DNA from: Betaproteobacteria bacterium
GTDB taxonomy: Bacteria; Pseudomonadota; Gammaproteobacteria; Burkholderiales; Usitatibacteraceae
Direction: 5' to 3'
Assembly: GCA_016720925.1 (NCBI GenBank)
Contig: JADKJR010000032.1
Location: 1-8,299, forward strand
DNA length: 8,299 nt
Shown here: piece by piece, positions 1 to 6,539 of the stretch
Layout: the number at the start of each line of letters is the position of its first letter
Position numbering within the stretch: position 1 is the first letter of the stretch
Notes under the pieces: generated by a model
The model's input: only the letters and a program-made list of their open reading frames with translations
The model's database searches: none
Told to the model about the DNA's origin: nothing
Position numbers and translations under genes: made by a program

Positions 1-871
1 ACCCCGGCTCATCCGTGTTTTCATTCGGCACCGCCGGTTGCAACCTCGCGTGCAAGTTCTGCCAGAACTGGGACATCTCGAAATCGCGCGACATGGACCG
101 CCTGATGGACCAGGCCTCGCCGATGGAAATCGCGCTGGCCGCGGAGCGCGCGGGATGCAAGAGCGTGGCGTTCACGTACAACGATCCGGTCATCTTCGCC
201 GAGTACGCGATGGACGTCGCCGACGCCTGCCACGCGCGCGCATCCAGACAGTCGCGGTTACGGCGGGCTATATCTCCGCCGTCGCGCGCCGCGAGTTCTA
301 CGCCAAGATGGACGCGGCGAACGTCGACCTGAAAGCCTTTACCGAATTCTTCTACCGCAAGCTGACCGGCTCCGAGCTCGCGCCCGTGCTCGATACGCTC
401 AAATACCTGAAGCATGAAACCAAGGTCTGGTTCGAAATCACCACGCTCCTGATCCCCGGCGAAAATGATTCGGATACCGAACTCACCGCGATGTCGAAGT
501 GGATCGCGAAGGAACTCGGGCCGGACGTGCCGCTACATTTCACGGCGTTCCATCCCGATTTCAAGATGGGCGCGATCCCGGCGACCCCGGCCGCGACGCT
601 CACGCGGGCGCGGCGCATCGCGCAAGGCGAGGGGCTGCACTACGTCTACACCGGGAATGTGCATGACCGCGAGGGCGGTGTGACGTCCTGCGCGGGTTGC
701 GGGGTCAGTCTCATTCGCCGTGACTGGCATCGGATTCTGGAGTATCGGGTGACGGCGGAAGGTGGCTGCCCGGATTGTGGGACGGTGTTGCCGGGGAGGT
801 TTGGGGAGTTTGCGGTGGCGGAGCAGTTTGGGGCGCGGTGGATTCCGGTGGCGCTGAACCCTACCAGCTAA
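1..871 (+). pseudogene. amrS: AmmeMemoRadiSam system radical SAM enzyme AmrS (copy 1), 5'-partial with one frameshift
   Basis: The gene enters the window already in frame (codons from base 3, reading PGSSVFSFGTAGC). The radical SAM cluster motif CNLACKFCQNW (CX3CX2C; Cys codons at 39, 51 and 60) would bind the [4Fe-4S] cluster that cleaves S-adenosylmethionine. Further family features are DISKSR, FTYNDPVIFAEYA, NVDLKAFTEFFYRKLTG, LIPGENDSD and FTAFHPDFKM. A C-terminal zinc-ribbon-like part has two Cys pairs (SCAGCG and GGCPDCG). AmrS is usually encoded with, or fused to, AMMECR1 and Memo proteins; neither is visible here. Its substrate is not settled to my knowledge. The frame breaks at 232-241, in the run CGCGCG before CATCCAG. 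The second copy has one more G there (GCGCGCGGCATCC), and restoring it joins DACHAR to GIQTVAVTAGY. It is therefore either a recent pseudogene or an intact gene with a sequence error. The N-terminal portion lies outside the window. Confidence 0.88.
285..439 (+). repeat. 155-bp direct repeat, member 1 (inside amrS copy 1)
   Basis: Base-by-base comparison shows this stretch is identical to 7041-7195 in the second amrS copy, with no mismatch or gap. It encodes the segment around REFYAKMDAANVDLKAFTEF through KVWFE. Just outside it, on both sides, the two copies differ by many substitutions and short indels. Confidence 0.9.
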
Positions 872-1191
872 CGCGACCTTCCCTGCTCCATCCGATCAAA
901 ACCTGCTTGCTTCCCAACTGCTCCCAATCACCCCATGAACAAAAAAGCATACGGGTGACTACTACAATAGAGTAGAAGTACATTTATCTATGCAGAATTG
1001 CGCCTGACACGAAACATTGCGAAACGACTAAGTGTGCGTCGGCCCCGCACGCAATCCAGTGGCTGTTTGATGTGCGAGAATCATTCTTTCATATAAGCTC
1101 GATGGTCTACTGTCATCGTGGGAACTGGAACTGAATCAATATGGTCCGATTCTCGGCATTTATCAAGAAGTGTGACGGCCTGCTAGTCAGC
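872..1191. other. Intergenic region between amrS copy 1 and the beta-helix copy A
   Basis: I see no convincing gene here. The composition becomes more A+T rich after about 900. No hairpin with a T tract follows amrS. A GGAACT element at 1121-1126 and a sequence at 1142-1157 (TGGTCCGATTCTCGGC) loosely resemble the elements upstream of copy B at 3840 and 3853. They may be the decayed promoter of copy A. A 39-codon reading frame at 1141-1260 has no recognisable content in its first part. Confidence 0.4.
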
Positions 1192-1530
1192 GTGGTTAAG
1201 TTCGGCGCGAGCCTGCCGGAACGGTTCGGCGCTTTCGAGGGGTCATCTTGCTTGTCATGATTGGCAACTCATCCCAGGCTGCGGCGGCGGCGATGGTTCC
1301 GGTGCTGCCGCGCCGCAACCAGTAGAGGTGCGCACTGTTATCGTCACTCCAAGCGCGGGCGCCAACGGTCAGATCAGCCCTAGCACTGCGCGCAGTCAAT
1401 AGCGCGTGGGACAACCGCTACTTTTACCGTCACACCGTCGCCGGGCTTCGTAGCCAGCGTAGGCGGAACTTGTGGTGGTGCGCTTGTTGGTACGATCTTT
1501 ACAACGAATGCTGCGCTCGCAGATTGTACC
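1192..1530 (+). pseudogene. Decayed 5' part of beta-helix copy A: signal-peptide-like segment plus an InlB-type repeat, split over frames
   Basis: Coding remnants run through three frames. Around 1240-1290 one frame reads GVILLVMIGNSSQA, a hydrophobic stretch with a signal-peptide-like end. The next frame (about 1286-1399) reads GGGDGSGAAAPQPVEVRT and then VTPSAGANGQISPST before a TAG at 1400. A third frame, open from 1384, continues with ARGTTATFTVTPSPGF, GGTCGGALVGT and ADCTVEASFSAI into the long frame of copy A. These pieces align in order with residues about 300-370 of copy B (VTPGAGANGAITPN, FTVTPNAGY, CGGSLSGTTYTTNA, CTVVANFNAI). This is the fourth repeat module of that protein. Copy A therefore probably once had a signal peptide and one such repeat before its beta-helix. 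At least two frame changes are needed. The start codon is not certain: GTG at 1192 is possible, but no strong ribosome binding site supports it. Confidence 0.6.
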
Positions 1531-2946
1531 GTGGAGGCCTCGTTCAGCGCCATTGGGGAGTCTGTGGGAGGAACCTACTACATCGGCTCCAGTGGCAATA
1601 ACGCGAATTCATGTGCTGCCGCGCAGGTCAGTGGAACCCCCAAACAAACCTTGCAGGCTGGGCTTGCATGTCTGGTGGCAGGCGATACGCTGGTCATTCG
1701 TGATGGTACCTACAGCGGTGCGGCCAATGCCGTCACGGGTCTGCCGAATGGATCAGCGGGGAAATACATCACGATCAAGGCGGAAAACGAAGGAAATGTG
1801 ATCCTGACGTCCGGTTTAAGTTTGGCGCACACCAATGCGTACCTGATTTTCCAGGGACTGCGTTTTCAGGATACGAATGGCAAGACCATACTAGGCAATC
1901 ATCTGAAGTTCTTCAGGAATGAATTCAAAGGCGGATGCCCATCAGGGAATTGCACAAATACGACGATTGGCACGAACGATTTCAATGACACTGCCGATAT
2001 TCTGCTTGAGGATAACTGGTTTCACGGATCAGGTGGACGTTACAAATTATTGGTATACAACGCCAATCGGGTAGTGGTACGGCGTGGCGTCGTTCGTCAC
2101 GATGGAGGCTGGACGGATGACAAGGGTGACCCCGAGGCTGGTGTAACTTTCTATAATTCGTCCGACTGTTCTGCACAAAACGTGCTGATCATTGACAATG
2201 ATCGGCCGTATCGCTCATGGCAGGGCGCATTCTATTCGGTCTACAACAGCGCCAGTCCCAATGCGAATCGCAACAACAGCTGGTATGGAAATGTCGCACT
2301 AAACAGCCCCGTAGGCGGTGGCCTTCGTATCGATGGCAACGGCCCAGTGACTGGCGCAATTGTCCAGGACATGGTGATGTGGGATACGGAATTCGCCGCC
2401 GGCTTTGGCTCGGGTGCATCTGTAATCTCCGGCCTGACCATGAACAGGGTAACTGCGGGCAATACCGTCCGCACCGCCCAGGAGACTGCCGGATTCGTCC
2501 AGTTTGCGACAACCTACTCAGGTACGGTAACCAATACGATTATCGCGAATACAGGAACCGATGCAATTGGTGTGCCGCTGACATATTTTGTTTCATTCAA
2601 CAATAGCAGCACTTCTGCCGGCACAGGACAGCTGACCTATTCACCATTCACCAATGGCCTCTCCTACCTGACGCGGATCGAAGAGGGTAGTCCGCTGAAG
2701 ACGGCTGGGCTAAACGGCGGACAGATAGGTGCGCAGATTGTGAATCGCATCGGCACACCGGGAACGTTGCAAGGTGAAGCCGGCTGGAATACCGATACCG
2801 GTACCGCACTCTGGCCATACCCCAACGATGCGCGAATCAAAAAGGAAATGTGCACCGACCCAGGCGTAGCTCGCGGCTTTTGTGCCAGCTCATCGCTGAC
2901 AGGCTACATCATGAATTATCTGGGCAACGGCAGTCCGTACCCATAA
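1531..2946 (+). CDS. Right-handed parallel beta-helix repeat-containing protein, copy A (5'-truncated)
   Basis: This is a secreted-type solenoid protein of the pectate-lyase-like fold. Such proteins often bind or cleave extracellular polysaccharide, but no catalytic residues can be assigned. The domain opens with GGTYYIGSSGNN and PKQTLQAGLACLVAGDTLVIRDGTYSG (split here: PKQTLQAGLACLVAGD, then TLVIRDGTYSG), the usual entry of this fold. Asn/Gly-rich coils follow, such as ILLEDNWFHGSGG, VVRRGVVRHDGGWTD and SAQNVLIIDND. The C-terminus is RIKKEMCTDPGVARGF to LTGYIMNYLGNGSPYP, which looks like a natural family end. The GTG at 1531 is only the first possible start. It encodes an internal Val of CTVEASF, no ribosome binding site precedes it, and the frame is open back to 1384, so the true N-terminus lies in the decayed part upstream. 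The 3' two thirds are undamaged. Whether any product is made is doubtful. Confidence 0.8.
   Translation: MEASFSAIGESVGGTYYIGSSGNNANSCAAAQVSGTPKQTLQAGLACLVAGDTLVIRDGTYSGAANAVTGLPNGSAGKYITIKAENEGNVILTSGLSLAHTNAYLIFQGLRFQDTNGKTILGNHLKFFRNEFKGGCPSGNCTNTTIGTNDFNDTADILLEDNWFHGSGGRYKLLVYNANRVVVRRGVVRHDGGWTDDKGDPEAGVTFYNSSDCSAQNVLIIDNDRPYRSWQGAFYSVYNSASPNANRNNSWYGNVALNSPVGGGLRIDGNGPVTGAIVQDMVMWDTEFAAGFGSGASVISGLTMNRVTAGNTVRTAQETAGFVQFATTYSGTVTNTIIANTGTDAIGVPLTYFVSFNNSSTSAGTGQLTYSPFTNGLSYLTRIEEGSPLKTAGLNGGQIGAQIVNRIGTPGTLQGEAGWNTDTGTALWPYPNDARIKKEMCTDPGVARGFCASSSLTGYIMNYLGNGSPYP
1594..2019 (+). repeat. 426-bp near-identical direct repeat, member 1 (beta-helix copy A)
   Basis: It aligns without gaps to 5117-5542 in copy B at a constant offset of 3523 bases. 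I count about ten mismatches, several of them clustered near the right end. Upstream and downstream the two genes differ much more. Confidence 0.9.
2600..2946 (+). repeat. 3'-end direct repeat, member 1 (beta-helix copy A)
   Basis: It matches 6135-6486 at the end of copy B. Bases 2815-2927 are identical to 6355-6467 (113 bp). The remainder has few substitutions, but copy B carries a replaced patch (net +3) near 6246 and two extra single bases (near 6281 and 6355). Confidence 0.88.
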
Positions 2947-2973
2947 ACGCACATCGCCCGCTCAGAAATGAGG

Positions 2974-3039
2974 TCGGCGTTCCTTCTGGAGGCTGCCTTG
3001 ATCCTGTATCAAGGCCAGTCAACACAAACGGAACGCCGA
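2974..3039. repeat. Nested inverted repeat downstream of copy A
   Basis: The outer arms TCGGCGTTCC (2974-2983) and GGAACGCCGA (3030-3039) are perfect reverse complements. Inside them are GCCTTGAT (2995-3002) and ATCAAGGC (3008-3015), also perfect, around a 5-base loop. As RNA this would fold into a two-tier hairpin starting 28 bases after the copy A stop codon. It could end transcription or protect the 3' end of the message. No T run follows, so it is not a standard intrinsic terminator. It could also be the trace of a small mobile element. Confidence 0.5.
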
Positions 3040-3227
3040 TGCCAAATTGTACTGAGAGTATCTAATCAACGCGACCTGAGTTTTGGTACCCTGGCCGGCG
3101 TGATTGAAATCCTTTTCGATGGTTGCAACATGACCCGCGAAGGCGTCGTGATATTACGGGCGCTGACGGATCGGCGCCTGGGATTGACCGATGCCGCGTC
3201 GTGCGGCGAGGTCCAGCGGCTGTGGGT

Positions 3228-3404
3228 GTTGCCCTCAAGGACACGCCAGTCGCCCCTGCACAGGTCGCCACGCCATGTGATCAATTACTCGAGCTCACGC
3301 CAGCCATTACCAGGAATACGCGCCGCATGCGGCTCCATTTCGCTAGCCACTGGCCGAACGCAGCGATCTTGCACGTCACGCTCTCTGCGTTGAACTGCGA
3401 ATAA
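3228..3404 (+). pseudogene. Possible C-terminal remnant of a DDE-type transposase
   Basis: The frame ending at the stop at 3402-3404 reads VALKDTPVAPAQ, then ITRNTRRMRLHFASHWPNAA and a short tail ending LSALNCE. The run of Arg residues followed by LHFASHWP reminds me of the extreme C-terminus of some DDE transposases (IS1380/IS4 type). That is from memory and cannot be tested here. No DDE catalytic motifs are visible upstream, and no terminal inverted repeats frame it. If real, it is a fragment without activity. It may also be a chance frame. Confidence 0.25.
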
Positions 3405-3688
3405 TCACGTCAACAGCGGGCGGCCGCCGACGACATGATCAGGTTAGTCATATATGTCGAGGAGGGGTTACTTCGCCCAAAACGCTGCGCACAAAGTTCT
3501 ACCCATCGATTGTGGTTTTCTCCAGATAAATTTGACCGCCTTTTGAACCATACGCATCACCGCACACGAAAAAAAGTCAAGGTGAAACATGCAGTCCAAA
3601 TTTGCGCCTGCAAAAAAATGACTGTCGCCAGCTGGAGACGCTCGCCGCGAGGAAATATGCGCAATTAAGGTGATTCTTGTAGGGGGAA

Positions 3689-3709
3689 TGCCTACATCCC
3701 ATGTAGGCA
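3689..3709. repeat. Perfect 9-bp hairpin in the region upstream of copy B
   Basis: TGCCTACAT (3689-3697) and ATGTAGGCA (3701-3709) are perfect reverse complements around a CCC loop. No T run follows. It lies about 145 bases upstream of the possible copy B promoter. It could be a protein-binding site or a weak terminator. Confidence 0.4.
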
Positions 3710-3852
3710 CGACGGCCTGCACGACGCATTCGCGTCACTCTCACGTGTACCTGTCTGCAAATGGCAACGCTATTCCTCTCTTTTGCGTTGACGATCATTC
3801 AGTCCGTCGAACTGCGTGGATAGCGCATTGATTCCTATGGGAACTTTTCAGA

Positions 3853-3867
3853 TGGCCCGCGTCTTGC
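3853..3867 (+). promoter_or_regulatory. Possible sigma-54 promoter of beta-helix copy B
   Basis: TGGCCCGCGTCTTGC fits the sigma-54 consensus TGGCAC-N5-TTGC in both conserved parts (GG at -24, GC at -12) with exact spacing; only the A of CAC differs. Transcription would start near 3879, giving a leader of about 90 bases before the GTG start. An alternative reading is an extracytoplasmic-sigma promoter with GGAAC at 3840-3844 and a weak -10 near 3862. No activator site was identified. Confidence 0.4.
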
Positions 3868-3958
3868 GAAGAGGAATCCGGGCCGCTTCGAAGATGCATC
3901 CCTATCGTTTGCAAAACTCTGCGCAAGCTGCCTGCCAAATGTCACGTATTAATTTCGC

Positions 3959-3963
3959 GAGGA
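3959..3963 (+). promoter_or_regulatory. Ribosome binding site of beta-helix copy B
   Basis: GAGGA lies 7 bases before the GTG at 3971. It decides the start: the next residues (KIRK, then a hydrophobic run) make a typical export signal. Confidence 0.65.
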
Positions 3964-3970
3964 AACCAGA

Positions 3971-5902
3971 GTGAAAATCAGGAAAACATTTACCAGTTAC
4001 ATTGCCAGCGTTGCCTGGTTTTTTGTGGCGTTTGCACCAACCATGGCGCTTGAATCGTCCGCCGCAACATTCTCCCTATATCCCACACTGACAGTCAGCA
4101 AAACCGGCGCCGGCAGCGGAGTCGTCAAGTCGACAACTCCGGTGGGAATTTCATGTGGAAGTGCGTGCAAGTATCGGTTTCGCCTATACACGAATGTATA
4201 CATGACCGCGACGCCCAGTACCGGCTCAGAATTCACGGGATGGTCAGGCGCCTGTAGTGGCACTTCGACGACCATCAAGTACGTAAATAGAGGTAGCGCA
4301 ACGTGTAGCGCATCCTTCGCATTGAGCGGCGCTGTAGCAACTCCGTCGCCGGTGTTGCAGTCAAGTTTGTCGGTCAGCAAGGCAGGGACGGGCACGGGAT
4401 CGGTGACTACAAATCCGCCGGGCATTTCATGCGGAAGCGCGTGTACCAGCAACTTCGCGACCAACACGAGTGTTACGCTTTCTGCGACGGCCAACGCGGG
4501 ATCAAGCTTCGCTGGATGGTCGGGCAACTGCACCGGGGCCACTACAGGTACACAGGTCCTGCTTTCCTCCAACTTGAGTTGCGTTGCCACATTCACACTA
4601 CAACCTGCGGCGTCTGTAAGCCTCTGGGTCACACCTGCGGGCAATGGCACCGGACTGGTGACTTCGAATCCGGCGGGCATTTCCTGCGGCAGTACCTGCA
4701 ATGCCGCTTTTGCGCAAAATACAATTGTCACATTGACAGCTCTCGCTAATACCGGTTCAACGTTTTCCGGATGGTCCGGCAGCTGTTCGGGAACAACGAC
4801 GACCGCGCAGGTAACGCTTGCGGCAAGTTCAACGTGCTTCGCCAACTTCATTTCGAATACCAACACCGTTACACCTGGCGCCGGTGCGAACGGGGCTATC
4901 ACGCCAAACACGGTGCAGATCGTGGTAAGCGGCAGCAAGCCGACATTTACGGTCACTCCGAACGCCGGCTACACCGCCAGTGTCACCGGCACCTGTGGCG
5001 GCAGCCTTTCCGGGACAACCTATACGACCAACGCCATCACCGCATCCTGCACCGTCGTTGCCAACTTCAATGCGATTGTGGCAACCACAGGGGCGACCTA
5101 TTTTGTCGCGCCCACCGGCAATAACACGAATTCATGTGCTGCCGCGCAGGTCAGTGGAACCCCCAAACAAACCTTGCAGGCTGGGCTTGCATGTCTGGTG
5201 GCAGGCGATACGCTGGTCATTCGTGATGGTACCTACAGCGGTGCGGCCAATGCCGTCACGGGTCTGCCGAATGGATCAAGGGGGAAATACATCACGATCA
5301 AGGCGGAAAACGAAGGAAATGTGATGCTGACGTCCGGTTTAAGTTTGGCGCACACCAATGCGTATCTGATTTTCCAGGGACTGCGTTTTCAGGATACGAA
5401 TGGCAAGACCATACTAGGCAATCATCTGAAGTTCTTCAGGAATGAATTCAAAGGCGGATGCCCATCAGGGAATTGCACAAATACGACGATTGGCACGAAT
5501 GACTTCAATGACTCGGCAGATATTCTGCTTGAGGATAACTGGTGGCATGGAAATGGCGGTCGATATACCGTACTGGTCTACAACTCCAATCGTGTGGTGA
5601 TTAGACGAGCGGTCGTGCGCCACGACGGCGGTTGGACCGATACCAAAGGCGACCCTGAAGCCGGCTTTACTTTCTACAACTCAACCCTCAGTTCGGCACA
5701 GAACGTTATTGTTCTCGATTCCACGCTTGCCTATACAAGTTGGCAATCGGCTTTCTACAATGTCCTGAACAGCGCGTCGCCAAACACAAACGCCAATAAC
5801 AGCTGGCTTGGGGTCATTGCGTTGAATAATGTTTCTCCCGCGCACCTGACGGCGCGAGCTTGCGCTTTGACGGAAACGCGGTACAAGTTGGTGCATTGTT
5901 GA
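3971..5902 (+). CDS. Secreted protein with InlB-type repeats and a parallel beta-helix domain, copy B (frameshifted 3' end)
   Basis: A GTG start with a GAGGA site opens an export signal: basic MKIRK, hydrophobic core SYIASVAWFFVAFAPTMAL, cleavage probably within ESSAAT. Three Cys-containing repeats follow at residues about 39-117, 134-211 and 216-296. Each has ISCGS-x-C, FxGWSGxC and a final Cys-x-A-x-F, as in divergent InlB B-repeat domains. A fourth, different module (about 300-370) precedes the beta-helix domain, which begins near residue 376 with ATYFVAPTGNN and the LACLVAGDTLVIRDGTYSG entry. These repeats are generally cell-surface or adhesion modules, and the Cys pairs suggest disulfides in the periplasm or outside. 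The beta-helix is interrupted: after NNSWLGVIALNNVSPA the frame slips near 5838. The last 20 or so residues are out of frame and end at 5902. The lost part continues in other frames to 6486. An undamaged protein would have about 840 residues. If made, the present product may misfold. Confidence 0.8.
   Translation: MKIRKTFTSYIASVAWFFVAFAPTMALESSAATFSLYPTLTVSKTGAGSGVVKSTTPVGISCGSACKYRFRLYTNVYMTATPSTGSEFTGWSGACSGTSTTIKYVNRGSATCSASFALSGAVATPSPVLQSSLSVSKAGTGTGSVTTNPPGISCGSACTSNFATNTSVTLSATANAGSSFAGWSGNCTGATTGTQVLLSSNLSCVATFTLQPAASVSLWVTPAGNGTGLVTSNPAGISCGSTCNAAFAQNTIVTLTALANTGSTFSGWSGSCSGTTTTAQVTLAASSTCFANFISNTNTVTPGAGANGAITPNTVQIVVSGSKPTFTVTPNAGYTASVTGTCGGSLSGTTYTTNAITASCTVVANFNAIVATTGATYFVAPTGNNTNSCAAAQVSGTPKQTLQAGLACLVAGDTLVIRDGTYSGAANAVTGLPNGSRGKYITIKAENEGNVMLTSGLSLAHTNAYLIFQGLRFQDTNGKTILGNHLKFFRNEFKGGCPSGNCTNTTIGTNDFNDSADILLEDNWWHGNGGRYTVLVYNSNRVVIRRAVVRHDGGWTDTKGDPEAGFTFYNSTLSSAQNVIVLDSTLAYTSWQSAFYNVLNSASPNTNANNSWLGVIALNNVSPAHLTARACALTETRYKLVHC
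4085..5080 (+). repeat. Array of four InlB-type repeat modules within copy B
   Basis: At protein level, modules start near 4085, 4370, 4616 and 4868. The first three share T/S-V-S/T-x-x-G-x-G-x-V, then GISCGS-x-C, then GWSG-x-C and a closing aromatic strand. They diverge enough that DNA identity is only patchy, for example GGCATTTC around 4423 and 4676. The fourth is of a different subtype (VTPGAGANGAITPN) and is the only one also found upstream of copy A. Confidence 0.7.
5117..5542 (+). repeat. 426-bp near-identical direct repeat, member 2 (beta-helix copy B)
   Basis: Partner of 1594-2019, ungapped, about ten mismatches. It begins within GNNTNSC and ends after LLEDNW. Confidence 0.9.
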
Positions 5903-6486
5903 GGAGATGCCGTCTTTTGCGTGGGATAGCAATTAGGCACAAAATACGTTATCAGGCGAATATTGGCCTTGACGCACGTGGCCTCACGATCGGACAGACA
6001 TCGAGGGGAAGCGCACCGGCCCTTAGGGGGTCGCCATGGTTCTGGTGGGACCAAGTCATTTGCCAATGTGATCGTCGCGAATATGAACAATACTGATTTC
6101 TCCGGGGTGTCGGCCACTTATTTTGATTCGTACAATAATGGCAGTACTTCTGCCGGCACGGGACGGCTGACCTATTTGCCATTCGCCAATGGCCTCTCCT
6201 ATCTGACGCGAATCGAAGAGGGTAGTCCGCTGAAGACGGCTGGGCCTGACTGCCGCGGACAGATAGGTGCACAGATTGTGGAATCGCATCGGCACACCGG
6301 GAACGTTGCAAGGTGAAGCCGGCTGGGATACCGATACCGGTACCGCACTCTGGCCCATACCCCAACGATGCGCGAATCAAAAAGGAAATGTGCACCGACC
6401 CAGGCGTAGCTCGCGGCTTTTGTGCCAGCTCATCGCTGACAGGCTACATCATGAATTATCTGGGCAATGCCAATCCGTACCCCTAA
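5838..6486 (+). pseudogene. Out-of-frame 3' remainder of beta-helix copy B
   Basis: Coding remnants continue copy B through several frames. One frame gives PDGASLRFDGNAV (matching GGGLRIDGNGPV of copy A). The frame from about 5963 gives FANVIVANMNNTD (matching VTNTIIANTG), then STSAGTGRLTYLPF and LTRIEEGSPLKTAG. The frame from about 6270 gives NRIGTPGTLQGEAGWDTD. A last change restores RIKKEMCTDPGVARGF and the natural end LGNANPYP with TAA at 6484-6486. The visible late lesions are an extra G near 6281 (GTGGAATCGC against GTGAATCGC) and an extra C near 6355 (TGGCCCATAC against TGGCCATAC). The middle (5870-6040) is badly scrambled. The 3' sequence is otherwise nearly identical to copy A, so the indels are either recent or errors. 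Confidence 0.8.
6135..6486 (+). repeat. 3'-end direct repeat, member 2 (beta-helix copy B)
   Basis: Partner of 2600-2946. Bases 6355-6467 are identical to 2815-2927. Single-base insertions distinguish it elsewhere. Confidence 0.88.
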
Positions 6487-6512
6487 ACTTCTGCTCCTGT
6501 AAACGCGTTGGC

Positions 6513-6530
6513 GGCGAGCACTGGCTCGCC
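6513..6530 (+). terminator. Hairpin downstream of copy B
   Basis: GGCGAGC (6513-6519) and GCTCGCC (6524-6530) form a 7-bp G+C-rich stem with an ACTG loop, 27 bases after the copy B stop. Its position suits a transcription end, but there is no T run, so it is at best a weak or factor-dependent terminator. Confidence 0.35.
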
Positions 6531-6539
6531 ATTGGCCAT

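Larger units (their letters stand above)
2947..3852. other. Long intergenic region between the two beta-helix genes
   Basis: About 900 bases hold no gene I can support. Short open frames exist on both strands, but none has a good ribosome binding site or recognisable protein. The region contains a nested inverted repeat (2974-3039), a possible transposase tail (3228-3404) and a perfect 9-bp hairpin (3689-3709). The stretch 3420-3680 is A+T rich in places, and I see nothing definite in it. Confidence 0.5.

Noticed and set aside
38..330. The 5' part of a long + strand frame beginning at 38
   Set aside because: Its first 65 or so residues are an out-of-frame reading of amrS. Only the portion after the frameshift near 240 is real AmrS sequence.
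2189..2512. A 107-codon - strand frame inside copy A
   Set aside because: It lies antisense to the beta-helix coding sequence, has no recognisable features and no ribosome binding site.
3062..3284. Two overlapping - strand frames and a + strand frame in 2968-3393
   Set aside because: Arg/Ser/Pro-rich compositions typical of chance frames in G+C-rich DNA; no start signals or known motifs.
3689..3727. Short hairpin and GCACGACG direct repeat considered as a CRISPR or phage attachment site
   Set aside because: Only two 8-bp direct repeats and one hairpin are present; no repeat-spacer pattern, integrase or tRNA is nearby.
3879..3970. Leader of copy B considered as a c-di-GMP riboswitch
   Set aside because: The conserved GEMM core motifs are not present in the right order.
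3997..4956. A 319-codon open frame on the - strand inside copy B
   Set aside because: It mirrors the repetitive Thr/Ser/Gly/Ala coding sequence of the + strand. The + strand has a ribosome binding site, signal peptide and recognisable domains; the - strand frame has none of these.
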